DNA from: Acidimicrobiaceae bacterium
GTDB taxonomy: Bacteria > Actinomycetota > Acidimicrobiia > Acidimicrobiales > Palsa-688
DNA length: 17,993 nt
Direction: 5' to 3'
Assembly (NCBI GenBank): GCA_003158835.1
Contig: PMLI01000543.1
Coordinates: 1 to 17,993 of the forward strand
Made by a program: the position numbers and the translations under genes. This document shows, piece after piece, positions 6,291 to 13,505 of this stretch. Position 1 is the first letter of the stretch. Every line of letters starts with the position of its first letter. The notes beneath the pieces were generated by a model, which had not been told where the DNA came from, ran no database searches, and was given only the letters and a program-made list of their open reading frames with translations.

Positions 6291-8087
6291 CTAAGCGCGC
6301 GTCGCCCCTGCCAGTGCCCTGTGATAAGCGGTGTCGCCGGTCCCACGGTTGAACGCGGCAATCTGATCGGGTGGGAGAGGCCGGGCCAAAACGAACCCCT
6401 GGCCCTCGTCACATCCTAGGGCCGTGAGCGCCTCAAGTTGACGATCTGTCTCGATGCCTTCGGCAACGACCAGCATCCCGAGGGCGTGGGCCATGGCGGT
6501 GATGGCACCGATGATCTTACGGTCCCGGTCGTTGCCGGTTATCTGCTCGACGAAGCTGCGGTCGATCTTCAAGATGTCCACGTTCAACCGCTGTATGTGG
6601 GCGAGTGTAGAGTAACCGGTGCCGAAGTCGTCCAGGGCGAGCAGCACCCCGAGCCCCGACAGAGCGGCGAGAGTGGTCGCAGCCTCTCCAAGCTCACCGA
6701 TAAGGGCGGTCTCGGTGATCTCCAGGCAAAGTTGGGACGGGACGATCCCGTGGTTCTTGATCGAAGAAGTGACACGTTCGACCAGCCTCGTGTCTGAGAG
6801 TTGCTGTCCCGATAAGTTCACCGAGACTACGAAGCCCTCAGCGAACTCCTCCCCTCTCGTCCACTCTGCCAACTGGCGGCACGCCTCGTCCAGGACGAAG
6901 GTGTCAATGGCGCCGATCAGCCCCCGTACCTCAGCCAGAGGGATGAACTCGGCCGGGCCGATGACCCCGCGCTCAGGGTGGCGCCAACGGACGAGCGCCT
7001 CAACCCCCCGGAGCGACTGGTCCTGCAGGGAGAACACGGGCTGGTAGAGGAGGAAGAACTCCTTGTTCTCAATAGCCTTGCGCAAGGCGGCGTCGAGGTC
7101 GTGGTTGGCCCTGGCGCGGGCGTGCAGGTCGGCGTCGAAGAGGCGGAAGCAGTCGCGACCGGCGCCCTTGGCCTGGTACAGGGCGGTGTCGGCCTGTTGG
7201 AGCAGCGTGGCAGGGTCGGCCAACGGGTCGGCGGTGACGACAACGCCGATGCTCCCGGTGATGGTGAGGACCTTGCCTTCGTGCACGAACCCCTTGCCGA
7301 TCGACCGCACCGCTCTACTGGCGATCAAGCGAGCGTCGTCGTCGTCCCGCAAAGCTCTCCGCAACAAGACGAACTCGTCACCTCCGAAGCGGGCAACGGT
7401 GTCGCCGCGCTCCGAGATCCGGGATAGGCGCTGGCCCACCTCGACCAGCACACGGTCCCCGGCGTCGTGGCCGAACGAATCGTTGACGACCTTGAAGTTG
7501 TCGAGGTCGACGTAAAACAAACCGACCCGACCGTGGGTGCGGTCGAGTGACAGCAGGGCCTGGGAAAGGCGGTCAATGAGCGCCAGCCGGTTGGCCAGGC
7601 CGGTGACGGCGTCGTGGAGGGCCTGATGGGCGAGGGCTTGCTCGGCCAGGACCTGTCCCGTCACGTCGCGCGAGATGCCGAACGTGCCTACGATGCGCCC
7701 CTCGTCGTCCCGCAAGGGCAGCTTGGTGGTCGAGACCCAGGCGTCAGGCCGGTCGCGGAAGGTCTCGTGCTCGATCTTGGCCACGATGGGCTCGCCGGTA
7801 CGGATGATCCGCTGCTCGTCCTCTAAGGCGGCAAAGGCATGCTCTTCACTGAAAAAGTCGAAGTCCGACTTGCCGATCACGTCGTCAATGCTGCAGCCCT
7901 GTGCCTGGTCAAGAAGGAAACCAGCGCTCACTAGGAGGAACCTGCTTTCGAGGTCCTTGAAGAACACCCGTTCCTCTGCGTTCGTCAATAGGTTGCGCAT
8001 GCACATGCGCTCCAGGACCTGGCGGTCCGGGTGCACGGCCGACCTGGTGGGCTGCCCCTGGTCGGCCACCGTCGCTCTTCTACCCAT
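6291..8087 (-). CDS. PAS-GGDEF-EAL bifunctional c-di-GMP protein
   Basis: The 598-residue cytoplasmic protein has an N-terminal PAS/PAC domain (about 40-147, VFFKDLESRF to GISRDVTGQ). A diguanylate cyclase domain (155-320) has GGDEF at 235-239. An EAL phosphodiesterase domain (330-580) follows. The GGDEF catalytic motif is intact, but the RxxD inhibitory site is not: the sequence before it is SERGDTVARF, with Glu where the Arg should be. The EAL domain keeps every key residue: E363 in EALVRW, N424, E456, D486-D487 in DDFGTGYSTL, K507, E543 in AEGIE and Q563. It could make GTP-derived c-di-GMP, hydrolyse it to pGpG, or have one domain regulate the other; sequence cannot decide. The ATG at 8087 lacks a clear ribosome site, and Met28 and Met30 are alternatives that still leave the PAS domain whole. 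It converges on the kinase operon. Confidence 0.95.
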   Translation of the reverse strand: MGRRATVADQGQPTRSAVHPDRQVLERMCMRNLLTNAEERVFFKDLESRFLLVSAGFLLDQAQGCSIDDVIGKSDFDFFSEEHAFAALEDEQRIIRTGEPIVAKIEHETFRDRPDAWVSTTKLPLRDDEGRIVGTFGISRDVTGQVLAEQALAHQALHDAVTGLANRLALIDRLSQALLSLDRTHGRVGLFYVDLDNFKVVNDSFGHDAGDRVLVEVGQRLSRISERGDTVARFGGDEFVLLRRALRDDDDARLIASRAVRSIGKGFVHEGKVLTITGSIGVVVTADPLADPATLLQQADTALYQAKGAGRDCFRLFDADLHARARANHDLDAALRKAIENKEFFLLYQPVFSLQDQSLRGVEALVRWRHPERGVIGPAEFIPLAEVRGLIGAIDTFVLDEACRQLAEWTRGEEFAEGFVVSVNLSGQQLSDTRLVERVTSSIKNHGIVPSQLCLEITETALIGELGEAATTLAALSGLGVLLALDDFGTGYSTLAHIQRLNVDILKIDRSFVEQITGNDRDRKIIGAITAMAHALGMLVVAEGIETDRQLEALTALGCDEGQGFVLARPLPPDQIAAFNRGTGDTAYHRALAGATRA

Positions 8088-8139
8088 TAGTTGCTATATC
8101 GACTGGAACCGCCAAAACCATGAGACGAGGTCCGGGAAC

Positions 8140-8153
8140 TCAGAACGTTCTGA
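8140..8153. promoter_or_regulatory. Perfect 14-bp palindrome upstream of the GGDEF-EAL gene
   Basis: TCAGAACGTTCTGA is perfectly symmetric and lies 53 bp before the ATG of the minus-strand GGDEF-EAL gene, a normal distance for an operator. It shares GAAC and GTTC halves with the actinobacterial LexA box but lacks the four-base spacer, so LexA is not claimed. GATATAGC at about 8094-8101 (minus strand) is a possible -10 element. If used, transcription would begin almost at the ATG, giving a leaderless mRNA. Confidence 0.3.
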
Positions 8154-8310
8154 CCTGGCGTTGTAGCACGGCCAGTTCGCCGGCCCGGGTCGATCGGGCC
8201 CGGGGGGCGGTGACCTCGACGGTGGCGGCCAGGGCAAGTTCGTCGCCGTCTAGCCGCGCCGCTGGTCGACTGGACCGTCGGAGCGGACCGTTGAAACGTC
8301 AGCGTCGCCG

Positions 8311-8898
8311 TCAGCGGTAGTTGAATGCAACAAAATTGGGGGCGTTGGACACACCTGGGGGAACGGAGACGTTGACGCCCCCCGCCACGTGAGTCGCCTT
8401 AATGTAAGAGCTCTCCGGTGGGATCTTTGCGGTGATGAGCGCGTCATTGTCGACGACGACGTCATCCGCCTTCACGCACGATACCTGGCGGGCGGCACTG
8501 GGGCAGAACAGGACGCTGTCGGCGGTGCCCTCGGGGCCGAACCCCGAACCGTTTACCGTGATCTGGCCTCCCCCTACGGGCGAGCTCACCTCCGGGTCGA
8601 GCGAGGTGGTCGCCGGGCGCCTATAGACAAACTCGTCGCCCGGAGGGCGGGCCGGACTGGTTATCCCAGCGGCCGTAACTTGGACGTCCGTGGCGAGTTC
8701 GCTGACCCCTGAGGCTACGAGCCTGGTTACGTCTGGGGTCACCGCCTTGATGGTCGGGTCGCTCACCACCACAACGTTGCGGGCCTCGATCGGAGCGGCA
8801 CCATCGGTCGGGACGAGTTCGACCTTGACCACGACCGTGGTCCCGGAGCCATTGTGAGCAGCGGGCGTCACACTGGCGTCACACTGGCTCGGCAGCAC
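8311..8898 (-). pseudogene. IPT/TIG-domain surface protein fragment
   Basis: The frame encodes up to 195 residues. Residues about 97-195 form one IPT/TIG immunoglobulin-like domain (DPEVSSPVGGGQITVNGSGF and a closing VPPGVSNAPNFVAFNYR). The preceding part ends ITSPARPPGDEFVYRRP, the typical last strands of another IPT domain. Such domains occur in secreted or cell-surface proteins. There is no signal peptide, and the GTG start at 8898 has no ribosome site. The frame simply stays open upstream into sequence that codes for something else in another frame. I therefore read it as the 3' remnant of a longer surface protein whose front has been lost. A genuine short gene is possible but less likely. 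An 11-bp tandem duplication at 8866-8887 lies near its beginning. Confidence 0.5.
8866..8887. repeat. 11-bp tandem duplication at a gene-fragment junction
   Basis: CGTCACACTGG occurs twice in direct succession (8866-8876 and 8877-8887). The unit is not a multiple of three, so it shifts frame. It sits where the BTAD-like fragment ends and the IPT fragment begins, consistent with a small slippage or repair scar. Confidence 0.6.
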
Positions 8899-9010
8899 GC
8901 CTGCTGCCCGCGGCGGCGACCTGGCGCTCGAGCTCCACGAGCTGTCGGGGCGGGTCGATCCCCAGCTGCGCCAGCGTCGAGCGCGCCCGGCGGAGCAGCC
9001 ACGGCGTCCC
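8879..9010 (-). pseudogene. C-terminal relic of a BTAD-like regulator domain
   Basis: On the minus strand one frame reads WLLRRARSTLAQLGIDPPRQ then LVELERQVAAAGSRRAAEPV and stops with TGA at 8881-8879. The pattern ARxxLAxxLGIDPxxxLxELE is the closing helix pair of the bacterial transcriptional activator domain (BTAD) of SARP/AfsR-type regulators. No start codon, DNA-binding domain or upstream remainder is present, and the frame runs into the 3' end of the aldo/keto reductase. It is most likely a decayed scrap. The match is short, so chance resemblance cannot be excluded. Confidence 0.4.
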
Positions 9011-9039
9011 CGCCGGCCAGCAGCGCCGGTCAGTGCCGG

Positions 9040-10074
9040 TCAGTGCCGGCGGCGTTGGGCGGCGTCCTCGATCCAGGGCGGGCCCCACCCGTGGTCGGTG
9101 ACGTTGAGATCCTGCCCCGGGGGAACGATCTTGTCGATGCGGTCCAAGGCGTCGTGGTCGAGATGGACCTCGCCGGCACCGAGCAGGCTCGTCAGCTGGT
9201 CCATGGTCCGGGGGCCGATGATGGCGGAAGTCACAGCCGGGTGGGCCAGGACGAAGGCCACCGCCAGTTCGGGCAGGCTGTGACCGAAGTTGTCGGCCAG
9301 TTCGGCGAGATGGTCGACGGCGGCGAGCTTGGCGGCGTTACCGGGATGGCTCAGGTCGTAGCGGTCGGGTAGGCGTTCGGCCCGCCGGGAGGTGTTTTCC
9401 TTGCCTGTGCCGAAGCGGCCCGATAGCCAGCCTCCGGCCAGAGGGCTCCAGCTGAGCACCCCCATCCCGTAGCGCTGGCACACCGGAAGGAGGTCGGCTT
9501 CTATTCCCCTGACCAGCAGCGAATAGGGCGGCTGCTCGGTGGCGAGGCGCTCGTGGCCCCGGCGCTCGGACGTCCAGTGCGCCTCCACCAGCATCCAAGC
9601 CGGGAACGTAGAGCACCCGAAATACCGGATCTTCCCGGCATGCACCAGGTCGCTCAGGGCCGACAGGGTGTCGTCGATATCGGTCTCCGGGCTGGGCCGG
9701 TGGACCTGGTAAAGATCGATGTAGTCCGTGCGCAACCGGCGCAGGCTGGCTTCGCACTCGGAGATGACCCAGCGCCTCGAATTGCCCTGCCGGTTGGGGC
9801 CATCGCCCATCTGGCCATGGAACTTCGTGGCCAGCACGATATCCTGGCGCCGGTCGGGGCCCAGCGTGCCTAGAAAATCGCCCACTATTTCTTCGGACTC
9901 ACCGGCGGAGTAAACGTCTGCGGTGTCGATGAAATTGATGCCGGCGTCGAGAGCACGCTGAATTATGCGGTGGCACTCTTCGTGGTCGGTATTTCCCCAG
10001 GCGCCGAACATCATGGCGCCCAGACAGAGCGGGCTGACCGCTACGCCGGTGCGACCGAGAACACGGTATTCCAT
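9040..10074 (-). CDS. Aldo/keto reductase
   Basis: The 344-residue protein is a (beta/alpha)8-barrel NAD(P)H-dependent oxidoreductase that reduces carbonyl compounds. It opens with MEYRVLGRTGVAVSPLCLG, the usual beta-hairpin start. The catalytic tetrad is visible at standard positions: D50 in NFIDTADVY, Y55, K84 in LATKFHG and H125 in LYQVHRP. The cofactor-binding end has SAIIGPRTMDQL. Length and motif order match the YhdN/YajO-like AKR groups with Asp50-Tyr55-Lys84-His125. The substrate is not deducible. The gene starts 53 bp downstream of the small basic protein on the same strand and may share its transcript. The stop region overlaps a short gccggtcagt direct repeat (9025-9044). No signal or membrane segment is present. 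Confidence 0.95.
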   Translation of the reverse strand: MEYRVLGRTGVAVSPLCLGAMMFGAWGNTDHEECHRIIQRALDAGINFIDTADVYSAGESEEIVGDFLGTLGPDRRQDIVLATKFHGQMGDGPNRQGNSRRWVISECEASLRRLRTDYIDLYQVHRPSPETDIDDTLSALSDLVHAGKIRYFGCSTFPAWMLVEAHWTSERRGHERLATEQPPYSLLVRGIEADLLPVCQRYGMGVLSWSPLAGGWLSGRFGTGKENTSRRAERLPDRYDLSHPGNAAKLAAVDHLAELADNFGHSLPELAVAFVLAHPAVTSAIIGPRTMDQLTSLLGAGEVHLDHDALDRIDKIVPPGQDLNVTDHGWGPPWIEDAAQRRRH

Positions 10075-10127
10075 GAGAGGAACCTACCGCGCCTGGGCGC
10101 GCTACCGCCCATCTGTCCGCTTAGAAG

Positions 10128-10439
10128 CTACTCAGCCTCGGCGATGGCCCGTTCAGCCGCGTTGCGCTCAGCCCAAAGCTCCCGACGACGCTTCCAGAAG
10201 GCTGTCTTCCACACCTTGAAGCCACCGCGCCGCCCCGGCGCCGGCGCCTTCTTGGGCTTGGGAGAGGTCTTGCGTCCGAGGTCGTGGGGGACCACGGGCA
10301 GCACCTTGTCGTCGAGGTCCTCTTCGTCGAGCAGCGCGACGTGCAGCTGACTACGAACAGCATGGCGTGTCGCCCGGCTGGCCTGCCGCCTGCGGCCCTG
10401 CGCGTCCTCGAGGAACGGAGCGTCCATCACACGGGTCAT
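10128..10439 (-). CDS. Small basic protein of unknown function
   Basis: I do not recognise this 103-residue protein. It is Arg/Lys/Ala-rich: the N-terminal half contains GRRRQASRATRHAVRSQLHV, a central acidic stretch DEEDLDD is followed by PKPKKAPAPGRR, and the C-terminal third is predicted helical with aromatic residues (FKVWKTAFWKRRRELWAER). Composition suggests a nucleic-acid or ribosome-associated role, but that is only inference. The start is ATG 10439 because GGAGG (complement of 10446-10450) lies a few bases upstream; the in-frame GTG at 10445 would sit within the ribosome site. It lies 61 bp after orn and 53 bp before the aldo/keto reductase on the same strand, with an inverted repeat upstream. 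Confidence 0.6.
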   Translation of the reverse strand: MTRVMDAPFLEDAQGRRRQASRATRHAVRSQLHVALLDEEDLDDKVLPVVPHDLGRKTSPKPKKAPAPGRRGGFKVWKTAFWKRRRELWAERNAAERAIAEAE

Positions 10440-10467
10440 CTCCACCTCCGTATTCGCCGGTCCTTTT

Positions 10468-10489
10468 TGGTTGACCGGTTAACTAACCA
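10468..10489. promoter_or_regulatory. Imperfect inverted repeat between orn and the small basic gene
   Basis: This 22-bp segment has TGGTT and AACCA ends around ACCGGTTAAC, rich in GTTAAC/GGTTA half-sites. A further CGGTTAGG follows at about 10498-10505, reaching the 3' end of orn. The position upstream of the minus-strand small gene suits an operator or a short terminator stem. No matching regulator is known to me. Confidence 0.25.
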
Positions 10490-10500
10490 TGGTGCCACGG

Positions 10501-11055
10501 TTAGGTAGGAATAGGCAATGATTTTTCGCGAAAGATGGCATTTCTCCAGTACTTGAGCTCCTGGACGCTCTCTTTGATGTCGTCGAGGGCCCGGTGTGCC
10601 CCCGCCTTGCGGGGCGCGGCAGCCACGGCATCGGGGTACCAGCGCTTGGCCAGCTCCTTGATCGTCGACACGTCGATGCTGCGGTAATGCAGGTAGTTCT
10701 CGAGCTCGGGCATGTAGGCGGCCAGGAAGCGCCGGTCCGTGCCGATCGAGTTGCCGCACAGGGGGACCTTGCGGGCCTCGGGGACGTGCTGGCGGACGAA
10801 GTCAAGGGTCTGTTCGGTCGCCTGGGCCAGGGAGATGGTGGAGGCGGCGATGGCCTCGAGCAGCCCGCTCCTGGTGTGCATCTGGCGCACGACCTCGTCC
10901 ATGGCGTCCAGGGCCTCCGCCGCGGTGGCGATCACCAGGTCGGGGCCTTCGGCCACCAGCTCGAGCTCGTCATCGGTCACCAGCGTGGCGATCTCGACGA
11001 TGAGGTCGCGCCCGGGGTCGAGCCCCGTCATCTCCAAGTCGGCCCAAACCAGCAT
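10501..11055 (-). CDS. orn: Oligoribonuclease
   Basis: Orn is a DEDDh 3'-to-5' exoribonuclease that clears 2-5 nt RNAs and, importantly here, hydrolyses pGpG, the product of EAL phosphodiesterases acting on c-di-GMP. The 184-residue length is normal. The opening LVWADLEMTGLDPGRD supplies D6 and E8, and CGNSIGTDRRFL supplies D107. HYRSIDVSTIKELAKRWYP and HRALDDIKESVQELKYWR give the remaining family signature with H154 and D159. All catalytic residues are present. The gene diverges from dut with a 61-bp gap that must hold both promoters. The protein is cytoplasmic and typically dimeric. Confidence 0.97.
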   Translation of the reverse strand: MLVWADLEMTGLDPGRDLIVEIATLVTDDELELVAEGPDLVIATAAEALDAMDEVVRQMHTRSGLLEAIAASTISLAQATEQTLDFVRQHVPEARKVPLCGNSIGTDRRFLAAYMPELENYLHYRSIDVSTIKELAKRWYPDAVAAAPRKAGAHRALDDIKESVQELKYWRNAIFREKSLPIPT

Positions 11056-11116
11056 CGAGCGGACTCTACTAGGGACTCGCCCCTAGGTCGTCGGCCCCTT
11101 CCCGGAGCCGGTCCCC

Positions 11117-11617
11117 ATGATGGGTAGCGTTGTCGGCGTGGATGCCGACGACGTGCGGATCGACCAGGCCGTGAGGGGCGACGTGAAGGTGGAGGTGCTG
11201 CAGCTCGACCCGGACCTGCCTCTGCCCGCCTATGCCCGTCCGGGCGACGCCGGCGCCGACCTGGTAGCCCGGGCCGATGTCACCCTGGCTCCCGGCGGCG
11301 GCCGGGCGCTCGTGGCCACCGGCCTGGCGCTCGCCATACCGGAGGGGTACGCCGGGTTCGTCCAGCCCCGCAGCGGCCTGGCCCTGCGCCACGGCGTGAC
11401 CGTGCTCAACGCCCCCGGCCTGATCGACGCCGGCTACCGGGACGAACTGAAGGTCCTTCTCGTCAACACCGATCCCGACGCCGCCTACGAGGTCCGCCGC
11501 GGCGACCGGATCGCCCAGCTCATCATCAAGGCCGTGGCCGAGGCGGCCTTCGTCCCCGTCAGCGAGCTGCCCCCGTCCGAACGCGGCCTGGGCGGGTTCG
11601 GCCACAGCGGGCGCTAG
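11117..11617 (+). CDS. dut: dUTP diphosphatase (trimeric dUTPase)
   Basis: The enzyme converts dUTP to dUMP and diphosphate, keeping uracil out of DNA and feeding dTMP synthesis. All five motifs of the homotrimeric family are present in order: ARPGDAGADL, QPRSGLALRHG, NAPGLIDAGYRDELKVLLVN with the catalytic Asp, RRGDRIAQL and the flexible C-terminal arm RGLGGFGHSG. As called, the protein has 166 residues with an N-terminal extension. GGAG lies 8 nt before ATG 11117. An internal GTG at 11183 (VKVEVLQLDPDLPLP) would give 144 residues and place motif I where mycobacterial Dut has it, so it is a serious alternative. It lies 24 bp before the glycosylase gene and is probably co-transcribed with it, a sensible pairing of nucleotide clean-up and base repair. 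Confidence 0.95.
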   Translation: MMGSVVGVDADDVRIDQAVRGDVKVEVLQLDPDLPLPAYARPGDAGADLVARADVTLAPGGGRALVATGLALAIPEGYAGFVQPRSGLALRHGVTVLNAPGLIDAGYRDELKVLLVNTDPDAAYEVRRGDRIAQLIIKAVAEAAFVPVSELPPSERGLGGFGHSGR

Positions 11618-11641
11618 CAGGCGGGGTGGAGCGGGTGCCCG

Positions 11642-12502
11642 GTGCCTGAGCTGCCCGAGGTCGAAGCACTGGCCCGCTTCGTGGCCGAGAAGGCGGCTGG
11701 CACCACGGTGGAGCGGGCCGAGCTCGGCTCCCTATCCGCCCTGAAGACCTACCGGCCGCCGCTGGAAGCGCTGGTGGGCCAGGTGGTGGCGGGGGCGGAG
11801 CGGCGGGGGAAGTACTTATGCACCCAGGTGGGCGAGCTGTGGTTGGTGACCCACCTGGCCCGGGCCGGCTGGCTGCACTGGCGCGACCCGGTCCCCCCGG
11901 CCCGCGCCCGCCCCGGTAAGGGACCGCTGGCGCTGCGGGTCGGCCTGTCCAGCGGTGCCGGCTTCGACCTGACCGAGCAGGGGACGGAGAAGAGGCTGGC
12001 CCTGTGGCTGGTCGAGGACCCGGCGACCATAGAAGGTGTGGCGCGGCTCGGCCCGGATCCATTGAGCCCAGGTTTTCACCCGCCACAGCTGGCAGCCGTG
12101 CTCGCGGGCGCCCCGGGCCAGCTGAAGACCGTCCTGGCCGACCAGTCCGTCTTGGCCGGCGTGGGCAACGCCTATTCGGACGAAGTCCTGTGGGCGGCCA
12201 AACTGTCCCCGTTCAAAGGCGCCGGCAAGCTGACCGACGCCGAGATGGGGAGGCTGTACTCGGCTCTGACTGGGACGCTGCGCTCCGCCGTCCAGCGCAG
12301 CCTGGGCCAGGCGGCCAAGGAACTGAAGGATGCCAAGCGGGCCGGCATGGGGGTGCACGGGCGGGAGGGCCAGGCCTGCCCGGTGTGCGGCACGGCGGTA
12401 CGTTCCGTGCACCTGGCCAACCGCAGCTTCCAGTACTGCCCCGGGTGCCAAACTGGCGGCAAGGTGTTAGCCGACCGGCGCCTGTCGAGGTTGCTCAAGT
12501 GA
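11642..12502 (+). CDS. Fpg/Nei-family DNA glycosylase
   Basis: This 286-residue base-excision repair enzyme removes oxidised bases and cleaves the abasic site. After Met removal the N-terminal Pro2 is the nucleophile with Glu3 beside it (PELPEVEAL), and K57 sits in RRGKYL. The helix-two-turn-helix contains GVGNAYSDEVLWAAKLSPFK (173-192). A zinc finger has C246, C249, C266 and C269 (CPVCG and YCPGCQTGG). Features such as SALKTYRPPLEAL, DLTEQGTEKRLALW and the ending ADRRLSRLLK match the actinobacterial Fpg/Nei subgroup rather than classical MutM, so substrate range may differ from 8-oxoguanine and no gene symbol is given. The start is GTG 11642, fixed by the required PELPE. Its stop overlaps the next gene (GTGA). 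Confidence 0.93.
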   Translation: MPELPEVEALARFVAEKAAGTTVERAELGSLSALKTYRPPLEALVGQVVAGAERRGKYLCTQVGELWLVTHLARAGWLHWRDPVPPARARPGKGPLALRVGLSSGAGFDLTEQGTEKRLALWLVEDPATIEGVARLGPDPLSPGFHPPQLAAVLAGAPGQLKTVLADQSVLAGVGNAYSDEVLWAAKLSPFKGAGKLTDAEMGRLYSALTGTLRSAVQRSLGQAAKELKDAKRAGMGVHGREGQACPVCGTAVRSVHLANRSFQYCPGCQTGGKVLADRRLSRLLK

Positions 12503-13173
12503 GCGGCGCCCGGCGCACAAGTGCCCCGTCGCGGCCCGAAGTGGTCTACCGAGGCGTGCGCTGGCGACGGTCGGCGTCGTCCGGGCGGGTCTCGTGGTTC
12601 AACGACGGGCTGGGGCGTTGGGTGGTCTGGGCGCCGGGGTCGGACGCGCCGCCGTTCCCGCCGGAGTATGCCCCATCTGGCTCGGGCGGGGAGGGAACGG
12701 CCGAGGCGCCGGGGGCGGGGGCAGTGTCCCGAACAGCAGGTCCGGCCGTCGCGGGAGGCATGGCTGGTCCAGCCGGTTCGGCGGGAAGCGGCTGGTCCGC
12801 CGGTGCCATGTCGAGCCGCAAGCCGATGACCTCGCCTTACCGCCTTGTGCCTCTGCTGGTCGCCGTCTTTGTGGTTGTCATCGCCCTGTGGCAAGCGGCC
12901 CGGCCGCCGGCTCCCGCCACGCAGGCGGATATCGCAGCTGCTCAGGCGCTCAAAGGTCAGTGCCTGCACCGCCAGGGCGGGGCCAGGTCGGCCCCCGTTT
13001 ACTCTCCTACGCCGGTCAGCTGCAGCTCGCCCAGAGCTTCAGTGAAGGTGGTCGCCGTCCTGGTGCCCGGCCGGCCCGGCTCCTGCCCGCTGAGCAGCGC
13101 CGTAGTGCAAGTCCTTCAGGCCGGCGTGGCAGGTGAGCCCAGCGAGTGCATCTTGCCAATAAGGGTCAAGTAG
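12499..13173 (+). CDS. Single-TM protein with cysteine-containing extracytoplasmic domain
   Basis: The 224-residue protein starts at GTG 12499, overlapping the glycosylase stop as GTGA; frame continuity further upstream is only a shadow of that gene. Residues 14-55 (VVYRGVRWRRSASSGRVSWF and WVVWAPGSDAPPFPPEY) form a small Trp/Arg-rich cytoplasmic module resembling short actinobacterial DUF2510-like segments. A Gly/Ala/Ser-rich linker (57-105) follows, then one transmembrane helix (about 115-134, LVPLLVAVFVVVIALWQ). The outer domain has four cysteines (C155, C175, C196, C217) spaced like the small disulfide domains of actinobacterial septum-formation or Lpp-type proteins, which have CL, VSCS and CP motifs. 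Function is unknown. The start overlap suggests an operon with dut and the glycosylase, perhaps only positional. Confidence 0.75.
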   Translation: MSGARRTSAPSRPEVVYRGVRWRRSASSGRVSWFNDGLGRWVVWAPGSDAPPFPPEYAPSGSGGEGTAEAPGAGAVSRTAGPAVAGGMAGPAGSAGSGWSAGAMSSRKPMTSPYRLVPLLVAVFVVVIALWQAARPPAPATQADIAAAQALKGQCLHRQGGARSAPVYSPTPVSCSSPRASVKVVAVLVPGRPGSCPLSSAVVQVLQAGVAGEPSECILPIRVK

Positions 13174-13317
13174 AGCTTTAGGGCCCGGCCGGGATAGGAC
13201 CATGTATAGGGTTCCGGACCGTCGGCGTGCGAGTCGGTTTCCGAGATTTTGTCACCATATGCTGACGACCGAGTGAGTGCGCCGGCGCGCAGAAAGCGCT
13301 AATCTTGGGGGGACAAC

Positions 13318-13393
13318 GCGGACGTGGCTCAGTTGGTAGAGCACAACCTTGCCAAGGTTGGGGTCGCGGGTTCGAATCCCGTCGTCCGCTCCA
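13318..13393 (+). tRNA. tRNA-Gly (anticodon GCC)
   Basis: The cloverleaf is complete. The acceptor stem GCGGACG (13318-13324) pairs with CGTCCGC (13383-13389), the D-arm is GGCTCAGTTGGTAGAGC, and the anticodon arm is CAACC-TTGCCAA-GGTTG with anticodon GCC. The T-loop is TTCGAAT, the discriminator base is T13390, and the CCA tail is encoded (13391-13393). It reads GGC and GGT glycine codons. Its 3' half is a common attachment site for actinobacterial integrative elements, and element genes begin immediately downstream. Confidence 0.97.
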
Positions 13394-13449
13394 GAAAAAG
13401 TCCTGGTGGGAGGGGTTGGGCGGAGAGCTGGAAGTCGGCGAGATGGCTG

Positions 13450-13470
13450 GCGTGCCTACTGCGTGCCTAC
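13450..13470. repeat. Paired GCGTGCCTAC repeats between tRNA and excisionase
   Basis: GCGTGCCTAC occurs at 13450-13459 and again at 13461-13470, an 11-bp period close to one DNA helical turn. A degenerate third copy, GCGCCTAC, begins at 13502. The location between the tRNA att site and an excisionase gene fits arm-type sites for Xis or integrase. This is inference from spacing and position. Confidence 0.4.
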
Positions 13471-13505
13471 AAAATTGGGGCACCGGCGGTCGCCGAACCA
13501 GGCGC

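Noticed and set aside
11069..11605. 178-codon minus-strand frame opposite dut
   Set aside because: It is a complement of the clearly conserved dUTPase gene. Its GDE/AVA-rich translation is typical of antisense GC-rich DNA.
12004..12498. Apparent 5' extension of the one-TM protein through the glycosylase gene
   Set aside because: This stretch is an out-of-frame reading of the well-supported glycosylase gene, with Arg/Gly/Pro-rich translation. The GTG overlapping the glycosylase stop is the sensible start.
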